Assembly (NCBI GenBank): GCA_030849065.1
Contig: JASAON010001635.1
Coordinates: 1 to 64,000, forward strand
DNA: 64,000 nt
Direction of reading: 5' to 3'
Source of the DNA: Jaenimonas drosophilae
Lineage: Eukaryota; Euglenozoa; Kinetoplastea; Trypanosomatida; Trypanosomatidae
Under the pieces are notes generated by a model that did no database searches, was not told where the DNA came from, and worked only from the letters and a program-made list of their open reading frames with translations. The first letter of the stretch is position 1, and each line of letters opens with the position of its first letter. The translations under genes were made by a program, and so were the position numbers. Of this stretch, positions 1 to 9,244 are shown in pieces.

Positions 1-1
1 A

Positions 2-277
2 CACACGGTGAGCCTTGTGTGTGAGGACCAGGGCGTTGTGGAGCGTGTGCGAGCTTACGTGCTGTCTGCTGCTGGGCATACCCCGAATGGCGAGGAGCCC
101 TCATGTGATGTGGATGAGCTTGGCGTATGCTCCATGTCACTGAAGGTGCGCTCGTCGATCTGCGACTTGTGCGGCGCTGTGTCGTCTCTGAGTGAGGGAG
201 GTGTGGAGGGCATACCCCGACCGACGTATGTGAGTTTGTCACAGCCCACGCTGGAGGACATTCTTGTGCAGGAGTAG
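2..277 (+). CDS. 3' end of a gene, possibly an ABCA-type transporter C-terminus (partial)
   Basis: The frame is open from the window edge to a TAG at 275-277, giving about 91 residues; the start lies outside the window. The last residues read YVSLSQPTLEDILVQE. That resembles the end of ABCA-family transporters, where a short conserved stretch of the type S-x-S-Q-x-T-L-E/D-x-[VI]-F closes the C-terminal regulatory domain. The preceding part (VRAYVLSAAG, then an alternating hydrophobic stretch) is compatible with the small alpha/beta fold that precedes it in that family. No Walker or signature motif is visible because they would lie upstream. What is seen is an open + strand reading frame in line with all downstream genes; the ABCA assignment is inference from a short tail. 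Confidence 0.45.
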   Translation, partial: HTVSLVCEDQGVVERVRAYVLSAAGHTPNGEEPSCDVDELGVCSMSLKVRSSICDLCGAVSSLSEGGVEGIPRPTYVSLSQPTLEDILVQE

Positions 278-552
278 CGGAGTGAGGCTATAGTGTGTGT
301 TTCCGTTCTTTGTGGGGTCATATGATGTGGAGCATGGTCTTGAAGGGAGACGGTTGGCAAGGCATGTGGATATCATTTGTGTGGCCCCCCTTCTTTGTTT
401 TTTTGATGTGCTCCTTGAACGTGTTACTGTGTTGTGAGTTGATGATATTGTGTTTGGTGTGGTGTAATGAGGATGGTGTGATTAGTAGTGTTCGAACTCC
501 TTTGTTGTTGTCTTGTTTGGATTGTAGTATCTAGTTATTTTGTGTTGTGAGT

Positions 553-2169
553 ATGATGAAAAGTGAACGTAGTAGACAGGATGCAGGAGTGGATTGTGAA
601 CGTGGGTTGCGCGTGTACCTCCCTCTTAACATGTCGACGACGTGTTTTGTCGCGGAGCGTGAGGTTGCTTTTGTGCGTGGAAGTGCGTCGGATGTGCGAA
701 AGTGGTCGCAACTTCCTGCAAATCCGCTGATTCCGGGGTCTAAGCGAAATCGGTGTGAGGATCCATCTTCGACGTTTACAAGTGGGGACCTCGTTGCAGC
801 GACCACGAGTGGTTCTGTGCAAAAGACAACCACGGTGGATGCGGCGGGTGATGCCAGTCGTCGAAAGCGAAAGCAGCGAGACACCTCTGATTGGCCTTTT
901 ATGTGTGATGCGTGCCAGAAAGCTTTCCGGACAGAGGAGAGCTACACTGCACATATGGACTTGCATGTGTACTGTGACGTTCCTGGTTGCAAGTTTACGT
1001 GCCGTAGAGACAAGCTTTTTCGTATGGAGGAGCATAAGGAGCTGTTGCACAATCGTCCGGATGCGCCAGACCTCATTGATATGTCGAAGTATTTGGGCCA
1101 GCGAAAGCGACGCTTCCCGACGCAGGATCGTGTGCGTTGCAAGGTGGAGGAGTTATACTACCGTGCTGCGCGTGGGATGGTGATGCCAGAGGAGGAAAGG
1201 CGCTGGATGGGCCAACATGGCATCCAAATCGGGCGTCGTGGCCGTTCAGGGCAGACTTTCATCGCAGGAGGGACGCTGCCGTCGAACGAGGATGGGGCTG
1301 CCCCGCAGCCAACCTCCGCACCCGCTACTGTGGGCAAAGGGGAGGGAGAAATAACCCCCCATTCGATGCACGCAAGGTCCCGCAGCTCCTCACGTGACTC
1401 GTCGTCGCATAGCTGCGAGACAACGGACTCCAGTTCTGAGGGAGATACCGATGATGATATCGCCTCCTCCATCCAGGTGCCGCCCCCAGCGACGCTGATC
1501 AAGACGGTGGAGGTGCTGCCACCAACATCCCGACAGACCGCACCGACGGCTGGACGTCGCGCTCCTCCACGTGATGCCGTTCCTCGCTTCTACGTTTGTA
1601 ATCGCTGCGGAACGAAGGGATCACACTTCGAGGTTGCCTGCCCCACTCTTGGTGACACAGCCTTTGATCGTCCAGGTGCAGTACCACCTACGAAGGGAAA
1701 GTGTTTTTGTGCTGATTCGGATTTCAAGCACAACCAACCACAAATTTCACAGCCAACAGAGTCGGAGACACTCCATCCTGCAACGACCGTTGATGCGACA
1801 GCGAACGAAGCTCCGTCAGCTCCGCATCACAGGGAGGATGAGGATTCGGAGGATGGGGGCCCACCTCCCGCGGTGTCAGCCCGCGGGGTCCCACGGGAAT
1901 CGAATCAGCAGACTGCTCACTCCAGTGACAGCACTGCCCCCTCTGAACGTCCGGAAAAGGAGGTGACGCGGATGTACGCACCTGTTGCTGCAGCAAAACG
2001 TGCAAAGAAGTCATCTGAGACAGGTGCCCGCCGTGGTGGGCGGGGCATGCTGCCTCCAGCACAGACCCCTACCCTGTACGAGCGGCTGACAGAGGAGGAG
2101 CGCTTAAATGAGCGAGGTCTTCTTCTCCAGGCTATGCGCTTCTTTGTTGCGCGCAACTACCTGCACTAA
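553..2169 (+). CDS. NUFIP1-like zinc finger protein (box C/D snoRNP assembly factor)
   Basis: A 538-residue protein. I start it at the ATG at 553, because the longer frame begins at a GTG; an in-frame ATG at 631 is an alternative. Residues about 118-180 hold a C2H2 finger (C118-x2-C121, then HMDLH) and a second cysteine/histidine pair. They are followed by YLGQRKRRFPTQDRVR, which matches the arginine-rich NUFIP1 segment (W-R-E-E-R-R-K-N-Y-P-T in animals). NUFIP1, like yeast Rsa1, is an adaptor in nuclear assembly of box C/D snoRNPs and related 15.5K particles. A zinc-knuckle-like CNRC...H...C lies at residues 349-363 with one extra residue before the histidine. The rest is serine/proline-rich and probably disordered, ending in a basic helical segment. 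Kinetoplastids rely heavily on C/D snoRNAs, so a homologue is expected. Confidence 0.75.
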   Translation: MMKSERSRQDAGVDCERGLRVYLPLNMSTTCFVAEREVAFVRGSASDVRKWSQLPANPLIPGSKRNRCEDPSSTFTSGDLVAATTSGSVQKTTTVDAAGDASRRKRKQRDTSDWPFMCDACQKAFRTEESYTAHMDLHVYCDVPGCKFTCRRDKLFRMEEHKELLHNRPDAPDLIDMSKYLGQRKRRFPTQDRVRCKVEELYYRAARGMVMPEEERRWMGQHGIQIGRRGRSGQTFIAGGTLPSNEDGAAPQPTSAPATVGKGEGEITPHSMHARSRSSSRDSSSHSCETTDSSSEGDTDDDIASSIQVPPPATLIKTVEVLPPTSRQTAPTAGRRAPPRDAVPRFYVCNRCGTKGSHFEVACPTLGDTAFDRPGAVPPTKGKCFCADSDFKHNQPQISQPTESETLHPATTVDATANEAPSAPHHREDEDSEDGGPPPAVSARGVPRESNQQTAHSSDSTAPSERPEKEVTRMYAPVAAAKRAKKSSETGARRGGRGMLPPAQTPTLYERLTEEERLNERGLLLQAMRFFVARNYLH

Positions 2170-2315
2170 GTCGGACCTCACGCAATTGCCTATTCCGAAG
2201 ACTGGCGGGGGCATCGATTGATCACACAGTGATGAGATCATCTGGTGGATGTTCCAGTGGCAACAATGCATGACTTGGCCCATATTATCTGCTGATTCTG
2301 AACGTACAAATATGT

Positions 2316-2352
2316 TTCTTGCTCCGTTATCTTCTTCTTCTTCTGTCCCAAG
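2316..2352 (+). promoter_or_regulatory. Probable trans-splice acceptor: pyrimidine tract and AG
   Basis: A nearly pure pyrimidine run with four TTC units ends at the AG at 2351-2352, 41 bases before the ATG at 2393. It lies inside the longer open frame that starts at 2249, which argues that this longer start is not used. Confidence 0.55.
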
Positions 2353-2392
2353 CTTCGTTGTGAAGTTGTTGTGCACTGGAACACCAGTGGCG

Positions 2393-4036
2393 ATGTGCGA
2401 CGTTTCTGACCGCTGCAAGACTTTATCGAATGAGCTCCTGGAGGGGAATCATGAGTGCTCCGTGTGCGTACAGAAGATCACCCGAACATCCGCTATTTGG
2501 TCCTGCACAGGATGCTTTGGTATTCTTCACCTGAGCTGCATCGCTAATTGGGCTCGTACACAGGAGGAGCGACGTGCACAGCAGCTGGCCGGGGCACCAT
2601 CGGCTGAAGTTGCCCAGATGAAGGGCCAAGTGTCATGCCCTTTGTGCCAGAAGCTCGTCCCTGTCGCATCCACGAAGACCTTCACTTGCTTCTGTGGGAA
2701 AACCCCCAAACCCCAATTTGATGGATTGCTCGTTCCTGGAAGTTGTGGCAAACAGTGTGGGAGGCGGCACGCCGATCCCAACTGCACACATGCATGCCCG
2801 CTCATGTGTCACCCCGGCCCATGCGTACCGTGCCACTTTACGCGGGAGCAATCCTGCTTTTGTGGTGGTGAGAAGAAGGTGGTGGGATGCTCCAGTGAAA
2901 TCTATGGATACGAGTGTGGCAATGTGTGCCACCGACTATTGGATTGCGGCAATCACCACTGTGGCGCATTGTGCCACGATGGTCCATGCGCGGTGTGCAC
3001 AGTTCTCGTAGATGAGGTGTGCTTTTGTGGGAAGCTGATGCACAAGCGGGGGTGTGGCGATGCGAAGGGATTCCGATGCCACAACCGCTGCACCAAGAAG
3101 CGGAATTGTGGCAATCACGAGTGCGGTATGATGTGCCACGACGGCCCATGTGAGATTTGCCTGCGTACACCTGAGCGCCAGCTGTACTGCCCATGTGGCA
3201 AGATGCCCGTGACGATGCAACGTGAGAGCTGTCTGGATCCGATTCCATCCTGTGGATACCAATGCGAACGACCGCTTATTTGCGGTCATCTGTGCTCCTT
3301 TACCTGCCATGATGATGAGTACTGTGCGCCATGCAAGGAAACCGTCACGGAGTCATGTGGCTGTAAGGGTTCCAGCTACACCTTCCCCTGCTTCTGCACC
3401 TACTTACCCAAGGAGGCATGGGTTGAGGCTGCGAAACAAGTCGGCATCTCGCCCATGTCACTCCCAGATGCCTATCCGCCCAAGTGCCACCGTCCGTGCC
3501 GCTTGACTCTATCCTGCAACCGACATAAGTGCAAAGAGGTATGCTGCACGCGCGATGACCACGTATGCTACGGCACATGCATGAAGAAGCTTAGTTGTGG
3601 GAGCCACACGTGCGGCCGTCTGTGCCACAGAGGCAATTGCCCTCCTTGTACCTGCGTGAGCTACGAGAGACTGTCATGCCGGTGCGGGCGAACTTGGCTG
3701 GATCCTCCGGTTCCGTGTGGGGCACAACCTCCCAAGTGTACGCACCCTTGCTCGATTCCGCGAAGCTGCGGCCATGATTCACTGCATTTCTGCCACGTGG
3801 ATGGCGATTGCCCAAGCTGCATGGTGCTGGTCGAGAAGCGCTGTGCATCGCACAACGTTGTGCTTCCGATGCATAAGCCATGTAGCATGACGGCGATCTC
3901 CTGCGGGAAGCGGTGTGATAAAGCTCTGAAGTGCTGTGGAACTACCTGCTCCAATACCTGTCATGGAGGTCCCTGCACACATGTGTGCAAGAAGGTGTAC
4001 CCGTCCTTCAAGGAGGCTCTCACAAGGAAGAGTTGA
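2393..4036 (+). CDS. NF-X1-type zinc finger protein with N-terminal RING-like domain
   Basis: 547 residues from the ATG at 2393. The frame is open further up to an ATG at 2249, but that segment contains the inferred splice acceptor. Residues about 22-90 form a RING-variant (CSVC, WSCTGC, HLSC, CPLC), a C4HC3-like pattern typical of E3 ubiquitin ligases. The rest consists of cysteine-rich NF-X1 repeats. Seven copies of the pattern C-H-x-x-x-C-x-x-C can be read (for example CHPGPCVPC, CHDGPCAVC, CHDGPCEIC, CHGGPCTHVC), each preceded by C-G-N/S-H-x-C units. NFX1/NFXL1 proteins bind nucleic acid through these repeats and act in transcription or mRNA control, with the RING giving ligase activity in animals and plants. 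The length is shorter than human NFX1, and no R3H domain is seen after the last repeat. Confidence 0.9.
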   Translation: MCDVSDRCKTLSNELLEGNHECSVCVQKITRTSAIWSCTGCFGILHLSCIANWARTQEERRAQQLAGAPSAEVAQMKGQVSCPLCQKLVPVASTKTFTCFCGKTPKPQFDGLLVPGSCGKQCGRRHADPNCTHACPLMCHPGPCVPCHFTREQSCFCGGEKKVVGCSSEIYGYECGNVCHRLLDCGNHHCGALCHDGPCAVCTVLVDEVCFCGKLMHKRGCGDAKGFRCHNRCTKKRNCGNHECGMMCHDGPCEICLRTPERQLYCPCGKMPVTMQRESCLDPIPSCGYQCERPLICGHLCSFTCHDDEYCAPCKETVTESCGCKGSSYTFPCFCTYLPKEAWVEAAKQVGISPMSLPDAYPPKCHRPCRLTLSCNRHKCKEVCCTRDDHVCYGTCMKKLSCGSHTCGRLCHRGNCPPCTCVSYERLSCRCGRTWLDPPVPCGAQPPKCTHPCSIPRSCGHDSLHFCHVDGDCPSCMVLVEKRCASHNVVLPMHKPCSMTAISCGKRCDKALKCCGTTCSNTCHGGPCTHVCKKVYPSFKEALTRKS

Positions 4037-4190
4037 CGAGGTAGATTGGACCGGTGTCCTGGCTCTAGCTTCCAACCAGCCTACGCGTGCGCGGTTGGGT
4101 TGGCCGAGGCACTAATGCGTCACTTGGTTGCTATAAATGCCTGACACATGTACACTGCGCCTTTGACCAGTGACAACTACTCATGATCTC

Positions 4191-4279
4191 ATTTATTCTT
4201 GTCCAACCTTTCTGTTTTTCGCCTTCTTTCCACTGTTTCTTTCCTGTGTGCCATTTTGCGTGTCCCTCGAATGCACAAG
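4191..4279 (+). promoter_or_regulatory. Probable trans-splice acceptor for XPB
   Basis: A long T/C-rich tract runs from 4191 to about 4266, and the first AG after it is at 4278-4279. The XPB ATG at 4318 follows 38 bases later. An alternative AG at 4316-4317 directly abuts the ATG and would leave no leader. Confidence 0.5.
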
Positions 4280-4317
4280 GCAACATACGTGAGCAACCTG
4301 CATCTTTCCTCTTCCAG

Positions 4318-7300
4318 ATGCAGATTGCGGCAGATAGCGGTCACATCTACATAGAAACCCGCCACCCGGCCTACCCCCATGTGAAGGACTTCCTCATCTC
4401 ATGCTGCGAGCCGGTCAGCCGCACCCACCACATGCAACAGTACCAACTTAACAGCGACTCACTCTCTGCCGCCAGTGCGGAAGGCACCTACAGCGTGGAT
4501 ATCATCCGCACAATACTCCAGTACTTCCAGCTGTGCGGTGATTCGCAGCAACTCCCCATTTGCTTGGAGCGTTATGAGGCACTGGTAAGATGGGCCGACG
4601 TCGAAGACGACGAAGATGCAGAAGATGTAGTGGAGCGTCTTCGTGGTCTCCCCTTTGTTGCGGAGATGGTACGTCAACATGCGGAGAAGAGCACAGCTTC
4701 ATCCTTCTCAAGCGTGAAGAAGAATGATGAGGAATGTGCTCCGCGACGCACTCTGAAGCTATCCCTGCAGTCGAATGGGCCCCAGGTGGAGGCCGACGGG
4801 TTGCCAACTGGCTCAGCCTTGTTGCCACTCGTGGCCTTGTCCCGGCATGACGGGGACCCAACCGTTGCTCCTCCCCCACTGTCATCCTTCATTGAGGGCC
4901 TTCTTCAGGAGGAGGAGCAGTCAGAGCGTGTGAGTCTCGTCCTGCAGCCTCGCCTCCGCCGCTTTCTTCCCCTCGCCACCTCGACTACCTCTGCGTCATC
5001 CAAACCTAAGTCTGCGGGTAGCGGTGATGAAATATTGGGCGATGAACTTCGGTACTTCCTCGTTTCCAGCAGCCGGCCCAACCTCGAGCAGGTTGTGACG
5101 GTTGCCAAAGCTTACCTCCAGCCTATACTTCTTGGTGGCACACCGCGCTACATCATCTCTGATGTTGATCATGGTGTGGAGGACAGCCGCGCGGCTCCGG
5201 TAGAGGGGACCCCACGTCTCCTACACCGCCTCTTCTCCCCGCAGCTAACTTTGAGCTCCTTGATGCAGGAACCATCATGCGCGGCGGCCTCTCGCAAACG
5301 TCCGCGGGCAGGAGAGCCTCTTGGTCGAGAGGCATCAAATGGATGGAGCAAAGACGTCAAGAAGACACGAGTGGTCTTCAAGTGTGAGGTGCAGCCTGGG
5401 AAGCTCCGCCATGTGCGAGAGTGCCTCTCCAAGAGCCTGGGGCTTCGGACGGACTGCGTCTACGACTACCAGCAGGACCCTACCCTGCACGTGGAGCGGC
5501 TCTCTCTCGCTCCAAATGTGCGGCTTCGTCCATATCAGGTGGCATCTCTGGAGCGCTTTCGCCGCGGGAATAAGGCACATCAAGGCATTGTTGTGCTCCC
5601 GTGTGGTGCAGGAAAGACGCTCACGGGGATTGGCGCGGCGTCCATCATGCGAAAGACCACAATTGTGATGTGCATCAACAACATGTCGGTGTATCAGTGG
5701 AAGCGGGAGTTCCTCCGCTGGACCAACTTGACTGAAGACGAAGTGACTGTGTGTACGGCACGCGAGAAGGCGATGCCGGGAAAGGTCTTCATCACAACCT
5801 ACAACATGGTGATTGCTGGTCGAGATGGTGCCACTGGAGCGACGGCGGCCATGTCCAAGGAGATTCTGGCGGCCATGATGGGCACTCCCTGGGGACTTTT
5901 GTTGCTGGATGAGGTGCATGTGGCCTTTGCCCACCACTTTCAAGAGGTACTCAACAAGATCCAGTACAAGTGTGTTCTAGGCCTGAGTGCCACACTTCTG
6001 CGCGAGGATGACAAGATTGCTGATTCACGCCACCTTGTTGGCCCCAAGCTGTACGAAGCCAATTGGCTGGAGCTGACGGCGGCTGGCTTTCTTGCCAAGG
6101 TTGTCTGTGCAGAGGTGCAATGCCCAATGGCACCCAGCTTTCATAATGAGTACCTTCGTGCAAAGATTTCAGACTTGGGGAGTCCGACAGCAGGTGATCG
6201 ACGTCGACGACGTCCTGGTGGCTTGAACCGTACCGCACGCATTATGGCTTCGTGCAATCCCTACAAACTGTGGTGTACGCAGGCGTTGCTCGACTTCCAC
6301 CGCAGTCGTAGCCCCGTCGATAAGATATTAATTTTTTGCGACTACCTCGCCGACGTGCGCTTCTACGCCCACCACCTCCACCTCCCTTTCATGGATCAGC
6401 GCACCAGTGATGCTGAACGTGCGAACCTGCTACAGTACTTTCAGTACTCGGACACGGTGAACGCCTTGATTCTCACCCGTGTTGGTGATGTCGCGCTCGA
6501 CCTTCCGTGTGCATCCGTCATCATTCAGATCTCTGGCCTCGGGGCGTCGCGACGACAGGAGGCACAGCGACTTGGCCGCATTCTTCGTCCAAAGCCACCC
6601 TCCCTTGACAACACCTGTGCCTACTTTTACACCCTCGTCTCCCAAGATACCCACGAGGTTCAAGTGAGCTACCGACGACAGAGCTGGCTGCGGGATCAGG
6701 GCTTTGCCTACCGAGTCCTGCATGCGTCCACGGTGCTTGCCGAGCTACAGCGTGTGCGCGGAATGCCATGTTGTATCGGTGCACCGCAGTGGTGGTGGCA
6801 GGTGCCTGCGGAGGAATCTGCGCCAACCACCAAGACGGCTGCTTCTTCAGCCCGTCCACGAACGCTGTCTCTACGCCAGCCATCTAGTGCGTACTCCCAC
6901 GTCACTGAAGCAGCCACCGGGATTCGATGGGCCCCCTTTTCCCCCGAGGCTAGTCAGCGGATGCATGCCGCCTTCATGCGCGGCAAAGATGGCGTGGAGC
7001 TTCGACGAGACCTCCTCCTCGGGAGTGATCCCACCTATGCTGCCATGATGGATGCCAGGGAGATTCCCACTGGGGAGCTTTCGTGGAAGGTGCAATTTAG
7101 CAGCGTGGACATCCCACTCAGCAATGGCACCGTGCAGCTGCCTGAGGAGTTGATGGGCACCTCGGCGGCGCGGCGGATTAAGTTGGGTCGTATCGACGAC
7201 GGTGGAGTACGCCATTGGTGCCTCTCTGAGGGGTCCAGCTGTTCTGCCTATGCCCTCTCCACCCTTCTCAAGTCGGATGACATGCATGGTGATGGGGAGG

Positions 7301-7335
7301 ACGCTGCAATGGCAGAGGCACTCCTGGGAGAGTAG
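4318..7335 (+). CDS. XPB: TFIIH DNA translocase/helicase subunit XPB (ERCC3)
   Basis: 1005 residues from the ATG at 4318. The longer frame from 4183 is rejected because its first 45 codons are the splice tract. The N-terminus (SGHIYIETRHPAYPHVKDFL) matches the XPB N-terminal domain. Superfamily 2 motifs are complete: Walker A LPCGAGKT at residues 427-434, DEVH at 531-534, SAT at 557-559 followed directly by the RED residues R562-E563-D564, and motif VI QEAQRLGRILR at 747-757. The following FYTLVSQDT is also XPB-specific. XPB is the ATP-driven DNA translocase of TFIIH that opens promoters and repair sites in the nucleus. Human XPB is 782 residues; here the regions before the helicase core and after about residue 800 are longer. 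The C-terminal 200 residues show no domain I recognise. Kinetoplastids also encode a shorter XPB-R paralogue; the intact N-terminal domain favours XPB itself. Confidence 0.95.
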   Translation: MQIAADSGHIYIETRHPAYPHVKDFLISCCEPVSRTHHMQQYQLNSDSLSAASAEGTYSVDIIRTILQYFQLCGDSQQLPICLERYEALVRWADVEDDEDAEDVVERLRGLPFVAEMVRQHAEKSTASSFSSVKKNDEECAPRRTLKLSLQSNGPQVEADGLPTGSALLPLVALSRHDGDPTVAPPPLSSFIEGLLQEEEQSERVSLVLQPRLRRFLPLATSTTSASSKPKSAGSGDEILGDELRYFLVSSSRPNLEQVVTVAKAYLQPILLGGTPRYIISDVDHGVEDSRAAPVEGTPRLLHRLFSPQLTLSSLMQEPSCAAASRKRPRAGEPLGREASNGWSKDVKKTRVVFKCEVQPGKLRHVRECLSKSLGLRTDCVYDYQQDPTLHVERLSLAPNVRLRPYQVASLERFRRGNKAHQGIVVLPCGAGKTLTGIGAASIMRKTTIVMCINNMSVYQWKREFLRWTNLTEDEVTVCTAREKAMPGKVFITTYNMVIAGRDGATGATAAMSKEILAAMMGTPWGLLLLDEVHVAFAHHFQEVLNKIQYKCVLGLSATLLREDDKIADSRHLVGPKLYEANWLELTAAGFLAKVVCAEVQCPMAPSFHNEYLRAKISDLGSPTAGDRRRRRPGGLNRTARIMASCNPYKLWCTQALLDFHRSRSPVDKILIFCDYLADVRFYAHHLHLPFMDQRTSDAERANLLQYFQYSDTVNALILTRVGDVALDLPCASVIIQISGLGASRRQEAQRLGRILRPKPPSLDNTCAYFYTLVSQDTHEVQVSYRRQSWLRDQGFAYRVLHASTVLAELQRVRGMPCCIGAPQWWWQVPAEESAPTTKTAASSARPRTLSLRQPSSAYSHVTEAATGIRWAPFSPEASQRMHAAFMRGKDGVELRRDLLLGSDPTYAAMMDAREIPTGELSWKVQFSSVDIPLSNGTVQLPEELMGTSAARRIKLGRIDDGGVRHWCLSEGSSCSAYALSTLLKSDDMHGDGEDAAMAEALLGE

Positions 7336-7446
7336 GTGATGGCACACAAACGCAGGCGTGCTACTGGTGCTCTGGGTGCCGCACACATGCTCCACAACGA
7401 TGCTGCATACGTACCACATTTATCTTGGTGTATGCCATATCTTTAT

Positions 7447-7520
7447 CATCTTCACCTGTCTTCCATCGTGTGCCCCCCTTTCTTTCTCCTTGATTTCTCC
7501 ACCGACAACAACAACAACAG
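7447..7520 (+). promoter_or_regulatory. Probable trans-splice acceptor: C/T-rich tract, CAA repeat, AG
   Basis: A C/T-rich run (about 7447-7500) is followed by several CAA units and the AG at 7519-7520, 21 bases before the ATG at 7542. The neighbouring XPB stop is only about 110 bases upstream, so the whole intergenic region is splice signal and leader. Confidence 0.45.
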
Positions 7521-7541
7521 AAGAGGCCAGGGACAAGCACC

Positions 7542-8933
7542 ATGGGCCGACCCAAGACTGCCGTGAGCGTGATGTCGGATGAGGGCAAACAACGCAACGA
7601 AGATCAACCAACCTTGCACCCACATCTGCAGCTTCCGATAGCTTCCATCACGGAAAACCAACAACAGCCAGGCCGCGCACCCTCACCTAGCTCGCCATCA
7701 GCCAACGCCAAGTCATCCACGCAGCTCCACCTGCGTGCGCGGAGCAGCAGCGCATCGCGGATTAACTCCTGTGCCTCCCGCACCGTCTCGAGGGCGCCGC
7801 CGAAGCCGTCCACGGTGGAGGAGGACCTTCAAGATGAGATCAACGAAGAAAAGCTCAACGTGGAGGCAACTGTGGCAGAGACCTTTAGCGAGGAAGCCCT
7901 CATGCACTTCCTTGATCACGCCCACGATGCCCAACAACCGGAGCGGGATGCAAAACAATCCGAGAAGCGCAAGATGCAGCAGGCACAGCTCCGCATCATC
8001 CAGCGGCGGAAGCAGCAATCCAAGCGCAAGTTTGATCTCGTAGAGGATATGTACGCCAAGTCCATGGAACGACGCATGAAGGCCATGGAGCGTATTGCGG
8101 CAGACCCACCCGCCGACCGACTCATTGGCCACCACATGGCTCAGTACATTCCTGCCGCACTACTTCCTGGCCAGCTGCAGCAAATGGACATTTACATGCA
8201 GAACCCCAATATGGAGAAGGAGCGTTCTCCGACTCGACCGGCACTGCTGAGCCCACCCAAGGAGAGCCCCGACCCCATCGTCTTCTTGACGCAGATGAAC
8301 GATGAGGATCGGGGAATTCCGCAACGCAACACCGAGGGCGGACCAACCTCGGAAGGGGATGTTGATGCCACCAACGCGTTTGGGCCGCAGACCACTGCCA
8401 ACAACGCACCCGTAGAGCCGAGGTCCATCACCCCCGGGAACTTCGAACAGTGGCAGGAGCTGGGCTACAACGTGCTCTATGTGGATGGGAACAAGGGACC
8501 TAAGGGGAAGCGTACGACTGGTGCGCCACCAAGGAAGGGCAAGAAGAAGCCCACCGCGCCATCGACGGCGTCTGCGGAGGGTTCCCCCAGTCCCCCGTTT
8601 GCCGAGTGGGATGATTCTCGAACGGGCTCTGTGTCGAGTAGTGCGAGCAGAGGTGCCGTCTTTGATGAGCTCAAGTGGATGAAGTTGGCACCATTGGGCT
8701 CTGTTTGCCTCGTCCAGCGGCGGCTACCCGCAGAGGATGCAGCAATCCTGCGTGAGCAGGAGGAACAACTTCCCTACCTTCCAGGCTACAAGCTCCCCAA
8801 GGATCCGGAGCGCGAGGCGGAGGAGGCAGCCAGAGAGAAGCGCAAGTCGCGACCTCGAAAGATGATTGAGAACGCGCGCTACACGTGGAAGCTTGAGCAG
8901 GTGAAGGCAGAACAGCAACGGAACATGCAGTGA
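7542..8933 (+). CDS. Hypothetical coiled-coil protein
   Basis: 463 residues starting at the ATG at 7542, just after the inferred splice acceptor. I do not recognise a family. The first 100 residues are serine/proline-rich. Residues about 100-190 are strongly helical and charged (for example IIQRRKQQSKRKFDLVEDMY), predicted as coiled coil. A proline-rich middle follows with a lysine-rich patch (RKGKKKP) that could be a nuclear or microtubule-binding signal. The C-terminus is again helical and basic (DPEREAEEAAREKRKSRPRK). No signal peptide or membrane segment is visible. It could be a cytoskeletal or flagellar protein, but nothing in the sequence decides this. Confidence 0.75.
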   Translation: MGRPKTAVSVMSDEGKQRNEDQPTLHPHLQLPIASITENQQQPGRAPSPSSPSANAKSSTQLHLRARSSSASRINSCASRTVSRAPPKPSTVEEDLQDEINEEKLNVEATVAETFSEEALMHFLDHAHDAQQPERDAKQSEKRKMQQAQLRIIQRRKQQSKRKFDLVEDMYAKSMERRMKAMERIAADPPADRLIGHHMAQYIPAALLPGQLQQMDIYMQNPNMEKERSPTRPALLSPPKESPDPIVFLTQMNDEDRGIPQRNTEGGPTSEGDVDATNAFGPQTTANNAPVEPRSITPGNFEQWQELGYNVLYVDGNKGPKGKRTTGAPPRKGKKKPTAPSTASAEGSPSPPFAEWDDSRTGSVSSSASRGAVFDELKWMKLAPLGSVCLVQRRLPAEDAAILREQEEQLPYLPGYKLPKDPEREAEEAAREKRKSRPRKMIENARYTWKLEQVKAEQQRNMQ

Positions 8934-9244
8934 AGGAGGGCTTCCTTCTGCTTTGCTTGTGATGTATCAGTAGTGGCCGAAGTGCGTGTTGGTTGATACC
9001 TTCTCGTTTCGACCCCCTTTTTCCATCGTACTACCAAGCGATACACCTCAGCGACGACTCCATGGATGGAGCATTGGATGGAGTATTGATGATGCTTGAT
9101 GCTTCTGCTATTTTCTCTTCATTCATGTTGTTGTTTTATACGGTTACTAAGAAACTTGTCTCGCATCTGTGTAGAGCAGTTGCTGTAGTAGTCGCGTCCA
9201 ACAATCCTGCCTGCCTGGATAGGTAGGCCTGCAGACATAGCCTG
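8934..9244 (+). other. Intergenic region with T/C-rich tract
   Basis: 311 bases between two + strand genes. It contains a T/C-rich stretch at about 9101-9127 that could serve as polypyrimidine tract for the ankyrin gene downstream. No other gene or RNA is seen. Confidence 0.5.

Noticed and set aside
4080..4140. Possible tRNA-like stretch (GGTTGGGTTGGCCGAGGC)
   Set aside because: No consistent acceptor, anticodon or T-arm pairing can be drawn.
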